A program made the position numbers and the translations under genes. The notes beneath the pieces were generated by a model. That model saw nothing but the letters and a program-made list of their open reading frames with translations, had not been told where the DNA came from and searched no databases. From Bradyrhizobium betae (lineage in GTDB: Bacteria; Pseudomonadota; Alphaproteobacteria; Rhizobiales; Xanthobacteraceae): a DNA stretch of 64,000 nt. Positions 45,876 to 54,005 of the stretch are shown piece by piece (the stretch's first letter is position 1; each line of letters begins with the position of its first letter). Location: NCBI RefSeq assembly GCF_004123905.1, contig NZ_MZXW01000050.1:124001-188000 (forward strand), in the 5' to 3' direction.

Positions 45876-46909
45876 ACAGGGCCATGAAGAGACAAGCTCT
45901 TGGGATCGCGATGCTCGCCACCGCGCTGCATGTGGGCGCGAGCGCGACGGCAATGGCCCAATCTCGCAACCCGGCAACGCCCGCACGGCCCGCGGCGCCG
46001 GCCGCTCCCGCCGCCGCGGCGCCGGCCCAGGCGGCTCCGGTCGCTGACGAAGGTGCGGCCGTCAAGGGCACGGAGATCGTGGCCCGCGTCGGCGGCAGCG
46101 ATGTTACGGCCGAAGAGGTCCGCGCGACGATTGCGCTGCTTGACGCGCGCCAGCAGGCGGCCATGGCACGCGATCCGGCCCTGCTCAGCCAGACCGTGCG
46201 GGCAATCCTTGCCAACCGCCTCGTGCTCAAGGAGGCTCTCGCCAAGAAATGGGACCAGCAGCCGACGGTCGTCGCGCAGTTGGCCCGCACACGCGAGAGC
46301 CTGATCGTCGACAGCTATCTCCAGTCGGTGACGTCGCCGCCCGACAACTATCCTGCTGAGGCCGACATCAAGAACGTGTACGAGGCCAATGCGAGTGCGT
46401 TTCTGGTCCCCCGGCGGTTCCGCATGGCCCAGATTGTCGTCACGCTTACGAAGGACGCCGACAAAGCCGCGGAAGAGGCGGCACGCAAGAAGCTCGATGA
46501 CATCGTCAAGAAGATCAAGCAGCCCGGCGCAGATTTCGCAGCACTTGCCCGCAGCTCTTCCGATGATGCGGCGAGCGCGGAGCGCGACGGCGAGATCGGC
46601 TGGGTGGCCGAGCCGGACCTGCGCACCGAAATTCGCAGCCAGGTGACGGGGCTGCCAAAATCGGGCATCGCAGATCCGATCCGGCTCGAGGACGGCTGGC
46701 ACATTCTGAAGCTCGTCGACACCGAAGCGTCGCACACGCGGCCGCTCGTGGAAGTGAGAGATGCGCTGGTACAGCGCATCAGGACCGAGCGCGTCGAGGC
46801 CAATCGCCGCGCCTACGTGGCGGAATTGCTCAAGCAGACGCCGCCTGTCGTGAATGAGATCGCACTGTCCAGGCTGCTCGAACCGAAGGGCGAAGCGGCG
46901 CCGCGCTAG
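45872..46909 (+). CDS. periplasmic parvulin-type peptidyl-prolyl isomerase (TPS operon)
   Basis: 345 residues with a signal peptide (about residues 8-30) and a Pro/Ala-rich linker to residue 62. The SurA-like N-domain (VARVGGSDVTAEEVRATIAL) is followed by a rotamase domain near residues 185-290: FRMAQIVVTLTKDADKA, FAALARSSSDDAASAERDGE and GWHILKLVDTEASHTRP. It is the last gene of the tpsB-exbBD-tonB-porin operon and overlaps the coiled-coil gene by 4 bp. It may keep the 440-kDa exoprotein or the barrels soluble in the periplasm. It resembles the foldase at 16204-17133 only in domain plan. Confidence 0.9.
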   Translation: MNRAMKRQALGIAMLATALHVGASATAMAQSRNPATPARPAAPAAPAAAAPAQAAPVADEGAAVKGTEIVARVGGSDVTAEEVRATIALLDARQQAAMARDPALLSQTVRAILANRLVLKEALAKKWDQQPTVVAQLARTRESLIVDSYLQSVTSPPDNYPAEADIKNVYEANASAFLVPRRFRMAQIVVTLTKDADKAAEEAARKKLDDIVKKIKQPGADFAALARSSSDDAASAERDGEIGWVAEPDLRTEIRSQVTGLPKSGIADPIRLEDGWHILKLVDTEASHTRPLVEVRDALVQRIRTERVEANRRAYVAELLKQTPPVVNEIALSRLLEPKGEAAPR

Positions 46910-46930
46910 CGCAAGAGGCTGCGTCACCTC

Positions 46931-46948
46931 ATGTCAGTTCGATGACAG
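46931..46948 (-). promoter_or_regulatory. strong Pho-box-like sequence
   Basis: On the minus strand this reads CTGTCAT-CGAA-CTGACAT: two heptamers with 4-bp spacing, matching the Pho-box layout CTGTCAT-N4-CTGTCAT at 13 of 14 half-site positions. It lies 22 bp after the foldase stop and about 117 bp before the GTG of the WbaP/ExoY-like gene, but points away from that gene. Confidence 0.55.
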
Positions 46949-47064
46949 AGGCGGGTGGTTTCGTCGTACACGGGTACTATCGTTACTAGTGGGTAAAAGT
47001 ATCATAATTATGGTGCAATCGATGTGATATCGGGACCGGCAGAGAGCGACCCGCGAGGTGAGCC

Positions 47065-48525
47065 GTGACGGATCTGATCAACGCGAGTGAACCGAACTCG
47101 GTATTTGAGGGGCGGCCGAGAGCCCGTCTCGCCATCCCGTTCAGCCTCATCGAGCCGCTGTTCGCGGCCGTCGATTGCCTGGTCATCGTCGCGGCGGGGA
47201 CTTTGGGCGGCGCAATCTATCAGCACGCGCTTGGCGGCAACGCCGGTGACGCCGGCCTTTACGCCGGGCTGGGCCTGGTGGCGAGCCTCGCCTACACGAT
47301 TGCCGCCCATTTTTTCGGGCTCTATCGGCTGGATCAGCTCCTGGAAGAGGAGCGTGATGCAGGACGGGTCCTGGCCGGCTGGTGCCTTGCGGGCTTTTTC
47401 CTGACGGTGGTGCTTTTTCTGTTCAAGTCCGGTGAGGATGCCTCGCGCGGCTCGGTGCTGTGCCTGTTCGCTCTCAGCGGCGCCGGCCTCGTGCTATCGC
47501 GCTGGCTGGGGCGAAATTACCTTCGCCTGGCATTGGTTGCGGAAACGATCCGCGGCCGCCGCGCCGTGGTGATCGGCACCCAGGGCGAGCTGGCGCAGTT
47601 CGCCAGAGGCGATCTGCTCACCCGGTTCGGCCTGGACGAGGTCGAACGCATCAGCCTGCCGCGCATCGACGCCGCTAGCCTCGCCTCGCCGATCTCGGCG
47701 CTGAACCGCGAGGAGCTGACAAGGCGCATACGCGAAGTCCGGGCGGAGGAAATCGTTCTGGCTCTGCCGTGGGCGCGTCCGCAGGAGATCGAGCTGCTGC
47801 TCGGCCAAATGCGTGTGATCCCGCTTCCGGTTCGCCTGCTGCCCGATCGGGCGGTCTCGACGGTGCTGCGCCGGCAGAGCGCGATGCCGCAGCGTCTCTA
47901 TATGGTCGAGGTGCAGCGCACGCCGCTATCGGCGCTCGATCGGCTGGCCAAGCGGATGCTCGACGTGACGGTCGCGGCTGTCGCGCTGGGGCTCTTGACG
48001 CCGCTTCTGCTGGTGGTGGCGTTCGTCATCAAGCTCGAGTCGAAGGGACCGGTGATCTTCCGGCAGCGCCGGCACGGTTTTAACGGCAAGTCCTTCGTGA
48101 TCTACAAATTGCGCACCATGAAGGTGCAGGAAGATGGCGGCGCCGTGGTGCAGGCGACGAAGCGGGATCCACGTGTTACGCGTGTCGGGCGCCTGCTGCG
48201 TCAGACCAGCATTGATGAGTTGCCGCAATTGCTCAACGTGTTGCAAGGGCATATGTCGATGGTCGGGCCACGCCCGCACGCCCTGATCCACGACTACGAA
48301 TATGGCGGCATGATCGCGAACTACGCTTTTCGCCATCACGTGAAACCGGGGATTACCGGTTGGGCCCAGGTTCACGGCTATCGCGGAGGAACGCCGCAAC
48401 TCGAGCTCATGGAGCGAAGAGTTGCGCTCGACCTGTGGTATATCGATAATTGGAGCCTGATGCTCGATATCTCCATCATATTCAAGACGTCATTCGAGCT
48501 GATCCGGTCCCGCAACGCCTACTGA
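47065..48525 (+). CDS. initiating sugar-phosphate transferase (WbaP/ExoY/WcaJ type)
   Basis: 486 residues. The N-terminal half has four membrane helices and a CoA-binding-like domain (RRAVVIGTQGELAQFARGDL). The C-terminal catalytic domain begins near residue 295: RMLDVTVAAVALGLLTPLLL, then GPVIFRQRRHGFNGKSF, YKLRTMK, DELPQLLNVLQGHMSMVGPR and KPGITGWAQVHGYRG. These are the standard polyisoprenyl-phosphate hexose-1-phosphate transferase motifs. It starts the EPS unit by moving a sugar-phosphate to undecaprenyl phosphate on the inner membrane. The GTG start has GAGGTGA 6 bases upstream. It stands alone between the TPS operon and the HTH gene. Confidence 0.94.
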   Translation: MTDLINASEPNSVFEGRPRARLAIPFSLIEPLFAAVDCLVIVAAGTLGGAIYQHALGGNAGDAGLYAGLGLVASLAYTIAAHFFGLYRLDQLLEEERDAGRVLAGWCLAGFFLTVVLFLFKSGEDASRGSVLCLFALSGAGLVLSRWLGRNYLRLALVAETIRGRRAVVIGTQGELAQFARGDLLTRFGLDEVERISLPRIDAASLASPISALNREELTRRIREVRAEEIVLALPWARPQEIELLLGQMRVIPLPVRLLPDRAVSTVLRRQSAMPQRLYMVEVQRTPLSALDRLAKRMLDVTVAAVALGLLTPLLLVVAFVIKLESKGPVIFRQRRHGFNGKSFVIYKLRTMKVQEDGGAVVQATKRDPRVTRVGRLLRQTSIDELPQLLNVLQGHMSMVGPRPHALIHDYEYGGMIANYAFRHHVKPGITGWAQVHGYRGGTPQLELMERRVALDLWYIDNWSLMLDISIIFKTSFELIRSRNAY

Positions 48526-48633
48526 CGCGACCGCCGCCGGGGCTTCTGCGTCTCGGGATGGTTAACATTAGAGCGGTTTTGAAGTCACCCATGTGGTTCG
48601 TTTGGCGGATCGCGTGGGGTTAAATTGTTATTT

Positions 48634-48654
48634 TATATCGTCCCGTAACATGAG
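48634..48654. promoter_or_regulatory. 21-bp motif shared with 20335-20355 (copy B)
   Basis: Reads TATATCGTCCC then GTAACATGAG, 18 of 21 identical to copy A before the exoprotein gene. It lies about 130 bp before the HTH gene start in a 257-bp gap. Confidence 0.5.
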
Positions 48655-48782
48655 TTCGCTGCCGAGCGTAGCTCGTCCGATGGGGCATCCGCGGCGTGGA
48701 TTTCCGGCCGGCCTATTGAAAAGGTTCACGATTCAAGCTTACTAAGTCTGAGGTGGCAAGATTCGGGCCGGAGACGACACAT

Positions 48783-49148
48783 ATGGTTGGCAAGAGGCAT
48801 GCCTCGGAGGAGATTTCGGCCAAGCTAGCTCAGGCCGACGAACTTGCGGCCAGAGGCAAGACCCAGCGCGAGATTTCCAAGGCGCTCGGTGTCAGCGTCA
48901 TGACCTACCACCGCTGGAAGAACATGCTCAAGCCCTCGCGGTCGTCGGCTGATAGTGTACGCGAGGAGATCCAGGGACGCTCGAGCGCTCCCGGCGACGC
49001 CAGCTCCGCGGACAAGATCAAGCAGCTTGAGCTCGAAAACGCCCAGTTGAGGCGTCTCGTGACGGACATGCTCCTGGAGAAGCTGAAATACGAAGAGGAG
49101 CTGCGTTCGCGCCGGGAGATGCGGCTGCGGCATCCCGACGGCGGCTAG
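48783..49148 (+). CDS. HTH plus leucine-zipper protein, IS3 OrfA-like
   Basis: 121 residues from the ATG at 48783 (GGAG about 10 bases upstream); a GTG at 48753 would add 10. Residues 20-50 form a helix-turn-helix (GKTQREISKALGVSVMTYHR, then WKNML). A Ser-rich linker and a leucine-zipper helix follow (KIKQLELENAQLRRLVTDML). This HTH-linker-zipper plan matches OrfA of IS3-family elements, but there is no OrfB with a DDE domain, no terminal inverted repeats and no frameshift window. It may be a domesticated OrfA acting as a regulator of the EPS genes. A Bradyrhizobium-type palindromic repeat starts at its stop codon. Confidence 0.72.
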   Translation: MVGKRHASEEISAKLAQADELAARGKTQREISKALGVSVMTYHRWKNMLKPSRSSADSVREEIQGRSSAPGDASSADKIKQLELENAQLRRLVTDMLLEKLKYEEELRSRREMRLRHPDGG

Positions 49149-49223
49149 AGCATGATCCGGACCCGGAGGGCTGCGCTAGCGCAAAGTGCGAAGCAGTTTT
49201 CCGAACAGATCATGCTCAAACAA
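49148..49223. repeat. intergenic palindromic repeat, Bradyrhizobium type
   Basis: Outer arms GAGCATGATC (49148-49157) and GATCATGCTC (49208-49217), followed by AAACAA, with the inner segment AAAGTGCGAAGCAGTTTTCC. From memory this matches a dispersed palindromic repeat found in many Bradyrhizobium and Rhodopseudomonas genomes. It sits between convergent genes and may also act as a transcript-end structure. Confidence 0.75.
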
Positions 49224-49233
49224 TAGCCAAGCG

Positions 49234-51570
49234 TTACGACCTCCCAAAACCGCCAGTCATGTAATATCCGTTCTGATAAACGCCTGGCTGCTCAAACCTT
49301 TCCAGAACTTTCAGGTCTGCCTTGTTCAGGACCACGCCGAGCAGGCGATCGTGAAGCTCGGGGTCCGCCAGCAGGTGATGACGCACCGCCTTGATTTTGG
49401 TGCTGCCCCATCCCACGGCGAATACGAAGGAATCGATCGCCGTGACGACGGCCCGGACATCGACGACCGGCGCGATCGGCGGCAGGTCGATGATGACGTA
49501 GTCGTAGCTTTGGCGGAGCCTCTCGAGGAGATCCCGAAATCCCTGCGACGCCAGGACTTCGTCGGAATGCACCGGGGCCTCCGTCAACAGCAGGGGAAGC
49601 AGCGCCAATCCGGTCGTGGGCTCCCGGCCGATGGCTTGCGCCAGCTCGACCTTCCCGCCGAGGACGTCCAGCCATCCAGCTGACGGCCGCGGGGTCAGCG
49701 AGCGGGCCAGGGTAGGGTTGCGAAGATCGGCGTCGATCAAGACCACGCGCCGGCCCGCATCGGCCATCAGCACCGCAAGGTTCGAGGCGATGGTCGACTT
49801 GCCTTCATTGGGCAGGGTGGACGTAATGCCAATGACCTTGTTGTTCCGAATGGACGACTGCAGCCAGGCACTCACCTTGATGGCGCGAAACGCCTCGGTA
49901 AAGACCGAGATGGGATCGTCGACTGCGCGTCGCTTCAACGGATCGGTGAAATTGTAGTGACGATCCGTGGTCACGCTCTCCGTCGGTCGTGAAGGCGTGG
50001 CACCCGCTCGATCGGCCTCGGCAGCCTCGGAGCTTGCGGCGATCGAGGGCGGTCGCGCCAGCGCAGGGCGGACATGGTTGGTGACGAGCGGGATCACCGA
50101 AAGACAGCGGGCGCCCAATTCCTGCTCGGTCTGCCGCACCGTGCGGAACACGCCGTCGATCGCCTCGCGCAGCGCCGCGATCCCGACGCTGGCGATCAGC
50201 CCCATGGTCAGTGCAATGGCCAGGACGAATGATGTGACAGGCTTGCTCTTTTGCGAGGGCGCCACGGCCGGGCTGATCACGCGCGCGTCCGTGATCGGAA
50301 ACGACTGCTGCTGGATCGCCTCCATGTAACGCTGCAGGAAACTGTTGAAGAGCGTGTGATACACCCTGGCGGAGCTCTCCAGCTCAGCGAGGCCAAGCCG
50401 GTCGCGGTTGGTGGTTTGTCCCACCGAGACCAGATTGGCGAGTGCCCGCTCCAGGCTCTCCTCGCGCGTCCTGGCGATCTCATAATCGCTCTTGTAGCTC
50501 CCGGCGATGCGTCCGAGTTCCGCGCGGATATTACGGCGTGTCTCCTCCATCTGGTCGCGCAAATTGGCCGCCGCGGCGTGATCCGAGCCGTATTTTCCCG
50601 AGATATTGGCTTCGCGCGCGGACAGGTCGAGATATTGGTTGCGCAGCCGCGTAATGACGTCGTTCTTCAGGGTATCGGCAACGGCGCCCTCGCTGACGTC
50701 CATCCCCCGAACTTGCTCGATGCGGTCCAGGCGCGCTTTGGCTTCGCTGGTTGCACCACGCGCGGTCGCGAGCTGGCTGTTCAGCTCGAAGAGTTGCTGT
50801 TCGCCGATGAGCCGGCTCGAGGCGCTCACGCCAGCGGCCACGCTCGCGCCGCCGAGGTCGACAATGTTGTTCTTTTCCTTGAATTCCAGGACGGCACGAT
50901 CCGCCGAAGTCGCCTTGGACTTGAGCTCGTTGATCCGGTCCTGCAGCCATACGCCCGCGCGGGCGATCGTCTGGTATTTGGCGCCGAGCTGGTCGTCGAT
51001 ATAGGCTTCGGCGATCGCGTTGGCGATCTTCGCGGCCGTCGTGGGGCTGCGCGACGTAAACGAGATGTTCAGCGCATAGGTCTTCTCGCCGCGTGTGATG
51101 GTGCGACGGGCGAGAAACGCGTCGATCGCTCTTTGCTCGCGGTCGCCCTGCGAATCCGAGGAGAGGTGCGAGAACGGATTCCATCCACTCCGTTCGGTGA
51201 ATTCCGGATCGTCGGCGAGATTGAGGTCCTTGACGACGGCAAGCGCGAGCTTTCGCGACGCGAGGATCTCGACCTGCGATCCGACCTGAAGCGTATCGAG
51301 CGGGATGTCCCCCTGCGGCTGCTGCTGGTTCTGCAACACCCGCAATGTGCTGCTGTCGATCAGCAGTGTGGCGATGGCGGTGTATTGCGGAGCGGTGACA
51401 AGAAGGTAAAGCACGCCGACGGCAAGCGCCGCTGCGGGCAGGGCAAGAAAGACCCGATACTGCCGCCGCACCAGTCCGGTCAGCTGATCGATCAAGGCCG
51501 CCATTGAATTCGACGCTTGGTCTCGCTCGCCGTTATAGTCGATACGCGTTCTGTGCGGCAGCATGTCCAT
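49234..51570 (-). CDS. Wzc-like polysaccharide co-polymerase with kinase domain
   Basis: About 778 residues from the ATG at 51570 (GAGGA 11 bases upstream). A Wzz-type chain-length domain has its first membrane helix at about residues 35-55 (VFLALPAAALAVGVLYLLV), a long periplasmic coiled coil and a second helix near 435-455. The cytoplasmic ATPase has Walker A (STLPNEGKSTIASNLA, about residue 585), Walker A' (VVLIDADLRNPTLARSL) and Walker B (YDYVIIDLPPIAPVVD). The C-terminus has only a small Tyr cluster (VYQNGYYMTGG). It controls EPS polymerisation and export with the Wza-like lipoprotein. It converges with the HTH gene; its promoter should lie in the 351-bp gap upstream. Confidence 0.92.
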   Translation of the reverse strand: MDMLPHRTRIDYNGERDQASNSMAALIDQLTGLVRRQYRVFLALPAAALAVGVLYLLVTAPQYTAIATLLIDSSTLRVLQNQQQPQGDIPLDTLQVGSQVEILASRKLALAVVKDLNLADDPEFTERSGWNPFSHLSSDSQGDREQRAIDAFLARRTITRGEKTYALNISFTSRSPTTAAKIANAIAEAYIDDQLGAKYQTIARAGVWLQDRINELKSKATSADRAVLEFKEKNNIVDLGGASVAAGVSASSRLIGEQQLFELNSQLATARGATSEAKARLDRIEQVRGMDVSEGAVADTLKNDVITRLRNQYLDLSAREANISGKYGSDHAAAANLRDQMEETRRNIRAELGRIAGSYKSDYEIARTREESLERALANLVSVGQTTNRDRLGLAELESSARVYHTLFNSFLQRYMEAIQQQSFPITDARVISPAVAPSQKSKPVTSFVLAIALTMGLIASVGIAALREAIDGVFRTVRQTEQELGARCLSVIPLVTNHVRPALARPPSIAASSEAAEADRAGATPSRPTESVTTDRHYNFTDPLKRRAVDDPISVFTEAFRAIKVSAWLQSSIRNNKVIGITSTLPNEGKSTIASNLAVLMADAGRRVVLIDADLRNPTLARSLTPRPSAGWLDVLGGKVELAQAIGREPTTGLALLPLLLTEAPVHSDEVLASQGFRDLLERLRQSYDYVIIDLPPIAPVVDVRAVVTAIDSFVFAVGWGSTKIKAVRHHLLADPELHDRLLGVVLNKADLKVLERFEQPGVYQNGYYMTGGFGRS

Positions 51571-51921
51571 CGTCGATAACATCCTCGGCGGGCAACCCGG
51601 CGGGCATGCGAACATCCCTGTGATTGCTTCGTTGGCGGTGCCAGGGTGAGTTCGTCGGCACCGACGAGCCTCGGCACAGCTTCTTCTGCGGGGCTCTCGA
51701 CCGGCCTGGATCTCGACCAATGCGGCGGCCAGGGTCAGGCACCGCCCCTCCGCGGCGACACGTTATCTCTCTAGCGGAGGAATAATACACAATTGCAACA
51801 GTTTGATATGATACGACAGTTAAGGGTCGTGACCGAAACGCGAGATGTGATGCATTACGATAACGATGCGATCTCGCGCGAATAGGGGTCGTTGGCCGCC
51901 GCGCTCCCCGGGCCGACATCG
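51571..51921. other. gap upstream of Wzc-like gene
   Basis: 351 bp between the Wzc-like start and the end of a Gfo/Idh/MocA gene on the same strand. An AT-rich block at 51775-51830 contains TTTGATATGATACGACAG (51802 on), and CATTACGATAACGATG occurs at 51853, one of the recurring TATCGT-core sites on the minus strand. A promoter there would leave a leader of about 200 nt. No gene seen. Confidence 0.5.
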
Positions 51922-52959
51922 TCACCCGCATTCCTGGTCTCGGGACCTTTCGCCCCATCGCATGGGCTGTCCGCCGTTTGCCGCGCTCTGCTGAGCAAGG
52001 ATTGCGATGCGCGTGGCTCGCAGGGCCTCCGTTGCCGGAATTTGCAAGGCCTCGCCACGGACGAGATGATCGAAGGCGAAGCCGGCAGGCGAGGCGCCCG
52101 CGGGCAGGCCGACTTCGCGCCGGGGTCTCGTCGCGGTCTCGACCAGCAGTCGATTTTCCGCGAAGAGAACGTCAGCACGCCCCTTCGTCCCGGAGATCCG
52201 CATGGCATAGTCGCCATGCCGTGGCGATGCTTCGGGCTGGATCCAGTCGACTTCGATCGCGCATTGCGGGCCGCCATCGCAGGCGAGGATGGCGCGCCCC
52301 AGCGCGGGAAAGTCCGTCGTGCCGGCAGCCGGGATCGGCGAGACCCAGCCGCTGACGGTGCCGCTGGTGTATCCCGTGAGCCAAAGCGCGAGATCGATGT
52401 CGTGAACTGTCAGGTCGGCGAGAATGCCACCATAAGTCGATGGCTCGAACATCCATGCTGGACGACGGCTTGGGATGAGCTTGTGCGGCCCGGTTGCGGT
52501 GATGGATACGATGTCTCCAAGCTCGCCACTGTCGATGATCGAGCGGAGCGCGAGCGTAACAGGATAAAAGCGCTTCTCCAGCAGGAGCGTCAGCAGATCG
52601 CGCCCGGCGAGCGCCTCCTCGATGAGGGCGAGCTGATCCATGGTCACGACCATGGGCTTGTCGGCGATCGCGAAGATGCCGCGGCGTAACAGTTCGGCGA
52701 CGATCGGGGCGCGAAGACCGAATTCGGTGAAGACCGCAGCCGCTTGAATCCGATGCGCATCCAGAAGCGCGCGCGGGTCGGCGTAGCCGGGCGCCATCGT
52801 GCGGCGCTCAAGCTCGGCGCGTCGTGCGGCGTCACGATCGGCAACCGCCACGACCCTGACGTCGGTTCGGTTCGCAATCTCGGACAGCACATATTCGACA
52901 TGCGGGTGGGCTGCGCCAATGATGGCGATGTCGATTGTCTGCGAGCCATTAGCCGGCAT
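51922..52959 (-). CDS. Gfo/Idh/MocA family oxidoreductase
   Basis: 345 residues. The Rossmann start TIDIAIIGAAHPHVEYVLSE lacks the full GxGxxG but keeps the fold pattern. ADKPMVVTMDQLALIEEAL is the DKP variant of the family EKP motif. YGGILADLTVHDIDLALWL carries the conserved D/H residues of the substrate site. It should be an NAD(P)-dependent sugar dehydrogenase or related enzyme in the cytoplasm. ATG at 52959 has GGAGG about 6 bases upstream. Its start overlaps the end of the next oxidoreductase gene by 11 bp, so both belong to the amino-sugar cassette. The exact substrate is unknown. Confidence 0.9.
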   Translation of the reverse strand: MPANGSQTIDIAIIGAAHPHVEYVLSEIANRTDVRVVAVADRDAARRAELERRTMAPGYADPRALLDAHRIQAAAVFTEFGLRAPIVAELLRRGIFAIADKPMVVTMDQLALIEEALAGRDLLTLLLEKRFYPVTLALRSIIDSGELGDIVSITATGPHKLIPSRRPAWMFEPSTYGGILADLTVHDIDLALWLTGYTSGTVSGWVSPIPAAGTTDFPALGRAILACDGGPQCAIEVDWIQPEASPRHGDYAMRISGTKGRADVLFAENRLLVETATRPRREVGLPAGASPAGFAFDHLVRGEALQIPATEALRATRIAILAQQSAANGGQPMRWGERSRDQECG

Positions 52960-53995
52960 GAATGACCTCCGGCGCAACCTCGCTGGGGCTGATGGCGCGA
53001 CCTTCCGCGGCCGAGCGATAGATGGCGTCGACCAGTCTGGCGGCTTCGAACCCATCCCTGAACGAGCTCGCGGTCGGCCGTCGCTCCCGGATGGCCCCAA
53101 CAAAATCGCGCCATTGCGCGACATGTCCGTCGATCCCGATGGCCTTGGGATCGCTGGCGGCACTTCCTATGCTGGCTGCGCTTGGCGGCTCCGCAACGCC
53201 GGGAAAGTCCCAGCGCACGATGCTGTCGTTGGCGAGCTCGCAACTGCCGCGATCCGTGAACAATCGAAGCATGGCTGGCCGCCCCGGCGGCAGCGCCGTG
53301 CTCGTCACGATCACGCCGAGCGTGCCGGATGCGAAGGAGAGCAGCGCTGCTGTCGTGTCCTCGACGGCGTGCGCGTGTCCGAGCGTCGCCATCTTGCCTT
53401 GAACACTGTCAACGGTTCCGAACAGCCAAAGCATCAGATCGAGATTGTGAACGCCCTGATTGAACAGCGAGCCGCCGCCGTGCTCCGTTTCGCTGCGCCA
53501 CGGCTTCTCCGCATAGTACGCGTCGGAGCGATACCAATGAAGCGCCGCCTCGATCAGGCGCGGCTGTCCGAGGCGGCCTGTGTCGAGGAGGTTCTTGATC
53601 GCCTGATGCTGCGGCTCGAGACGACGCTGCGAAACCACACCGCATGTCAGCTGCGAGCGCTCGGCGGCGCGGACCAGGGACGCCGCCTCGGCGGGATCGA
53701 CGCAGAGCGGTTTCTCGACCAGCACGTGCCGTCCGGACTCGATCGCGGCAAGCGTGACGTCATGGTGGGCGCCGCTCGGGGTGCAGACCACGACCGCGTC
53801 GATCGCGGCATTGGCCAGCATCGCATCAGTGGTTGGGAAAGCCGGAATGGGTTCGCCGTTGGTGCAGGCTGCGATCTGCTCGGGCGTGCCGCCGGCGATC
53901 GCGGACAAGACGGTCTCGTCGAGTGCGTGGATCGCCCGCGCGTGCGTTTCTCCGATCGCCCCTGGGCCGATCAACCCGATGCGAAGCCGGTTCAT
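52949..53995 (-). CDS. Gfo/Idh/MocA family oxidoreductase
   Basis: 348 residues. LRIGLIGPGAIGETHARAIH is the NAD-binding GxGxxG motif. VLVEKPLCVDPAEAASLVRA holds the EKP motif, and GGGSLFNQGVHNLDLMLWLF the catalytic D/H region. It is more canonical than its neighbour at 51922. Together they may oxidise and reduce an amino sugar or related sugar (some such pairs handle inositols or 3-keto sugars). It lies 10 bp downstream of nagA and overlaps the following gene, so it is part of a nagB-nagA-oxidoreductase operon under the LacI-type operator at 55979. Confidence 0.92.
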   Translation of the reverse strand: MNRLRIGLIGPGAIGETHARAIHALDETVLSAIAGGTPEQIAACTNGEPIPAFPTTDAMLANAAIDAVVVCTPSGAHHDVTLAAIESGRHVLVEKPLCVDPAEAASLVRAAERSQLTCGVVSQRRLEPQHQAIKNLLDTGRLGQPRLIEAALHWYRSDAYYAEKPWRSETEHGGGSLFNQGVHNLDLMLWLFGTVDSVQGKMATLGHAHAVEDTTAALLSFASGTLGVIVTSTALPPGRPAMLRLFTDRGSCELANDSIVRWDFPGVAEPPSAASIGSAASDPKAIGIDGHVAQWRDFVGAIRERRPTASSFRDGFEAARLVDAIYRSAAEGRAISPSEVAPEVIHAG

Positions 53996-54005
53996 GTCTT
54001 GGTCC

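Noticed and set aside
49148-49223. Possible IS end or integration site at the palindrome
   Set aside because: No transposase with catalytic domain, no target duplication and no second end; the sequence fits a known type of dispersed palindrome.
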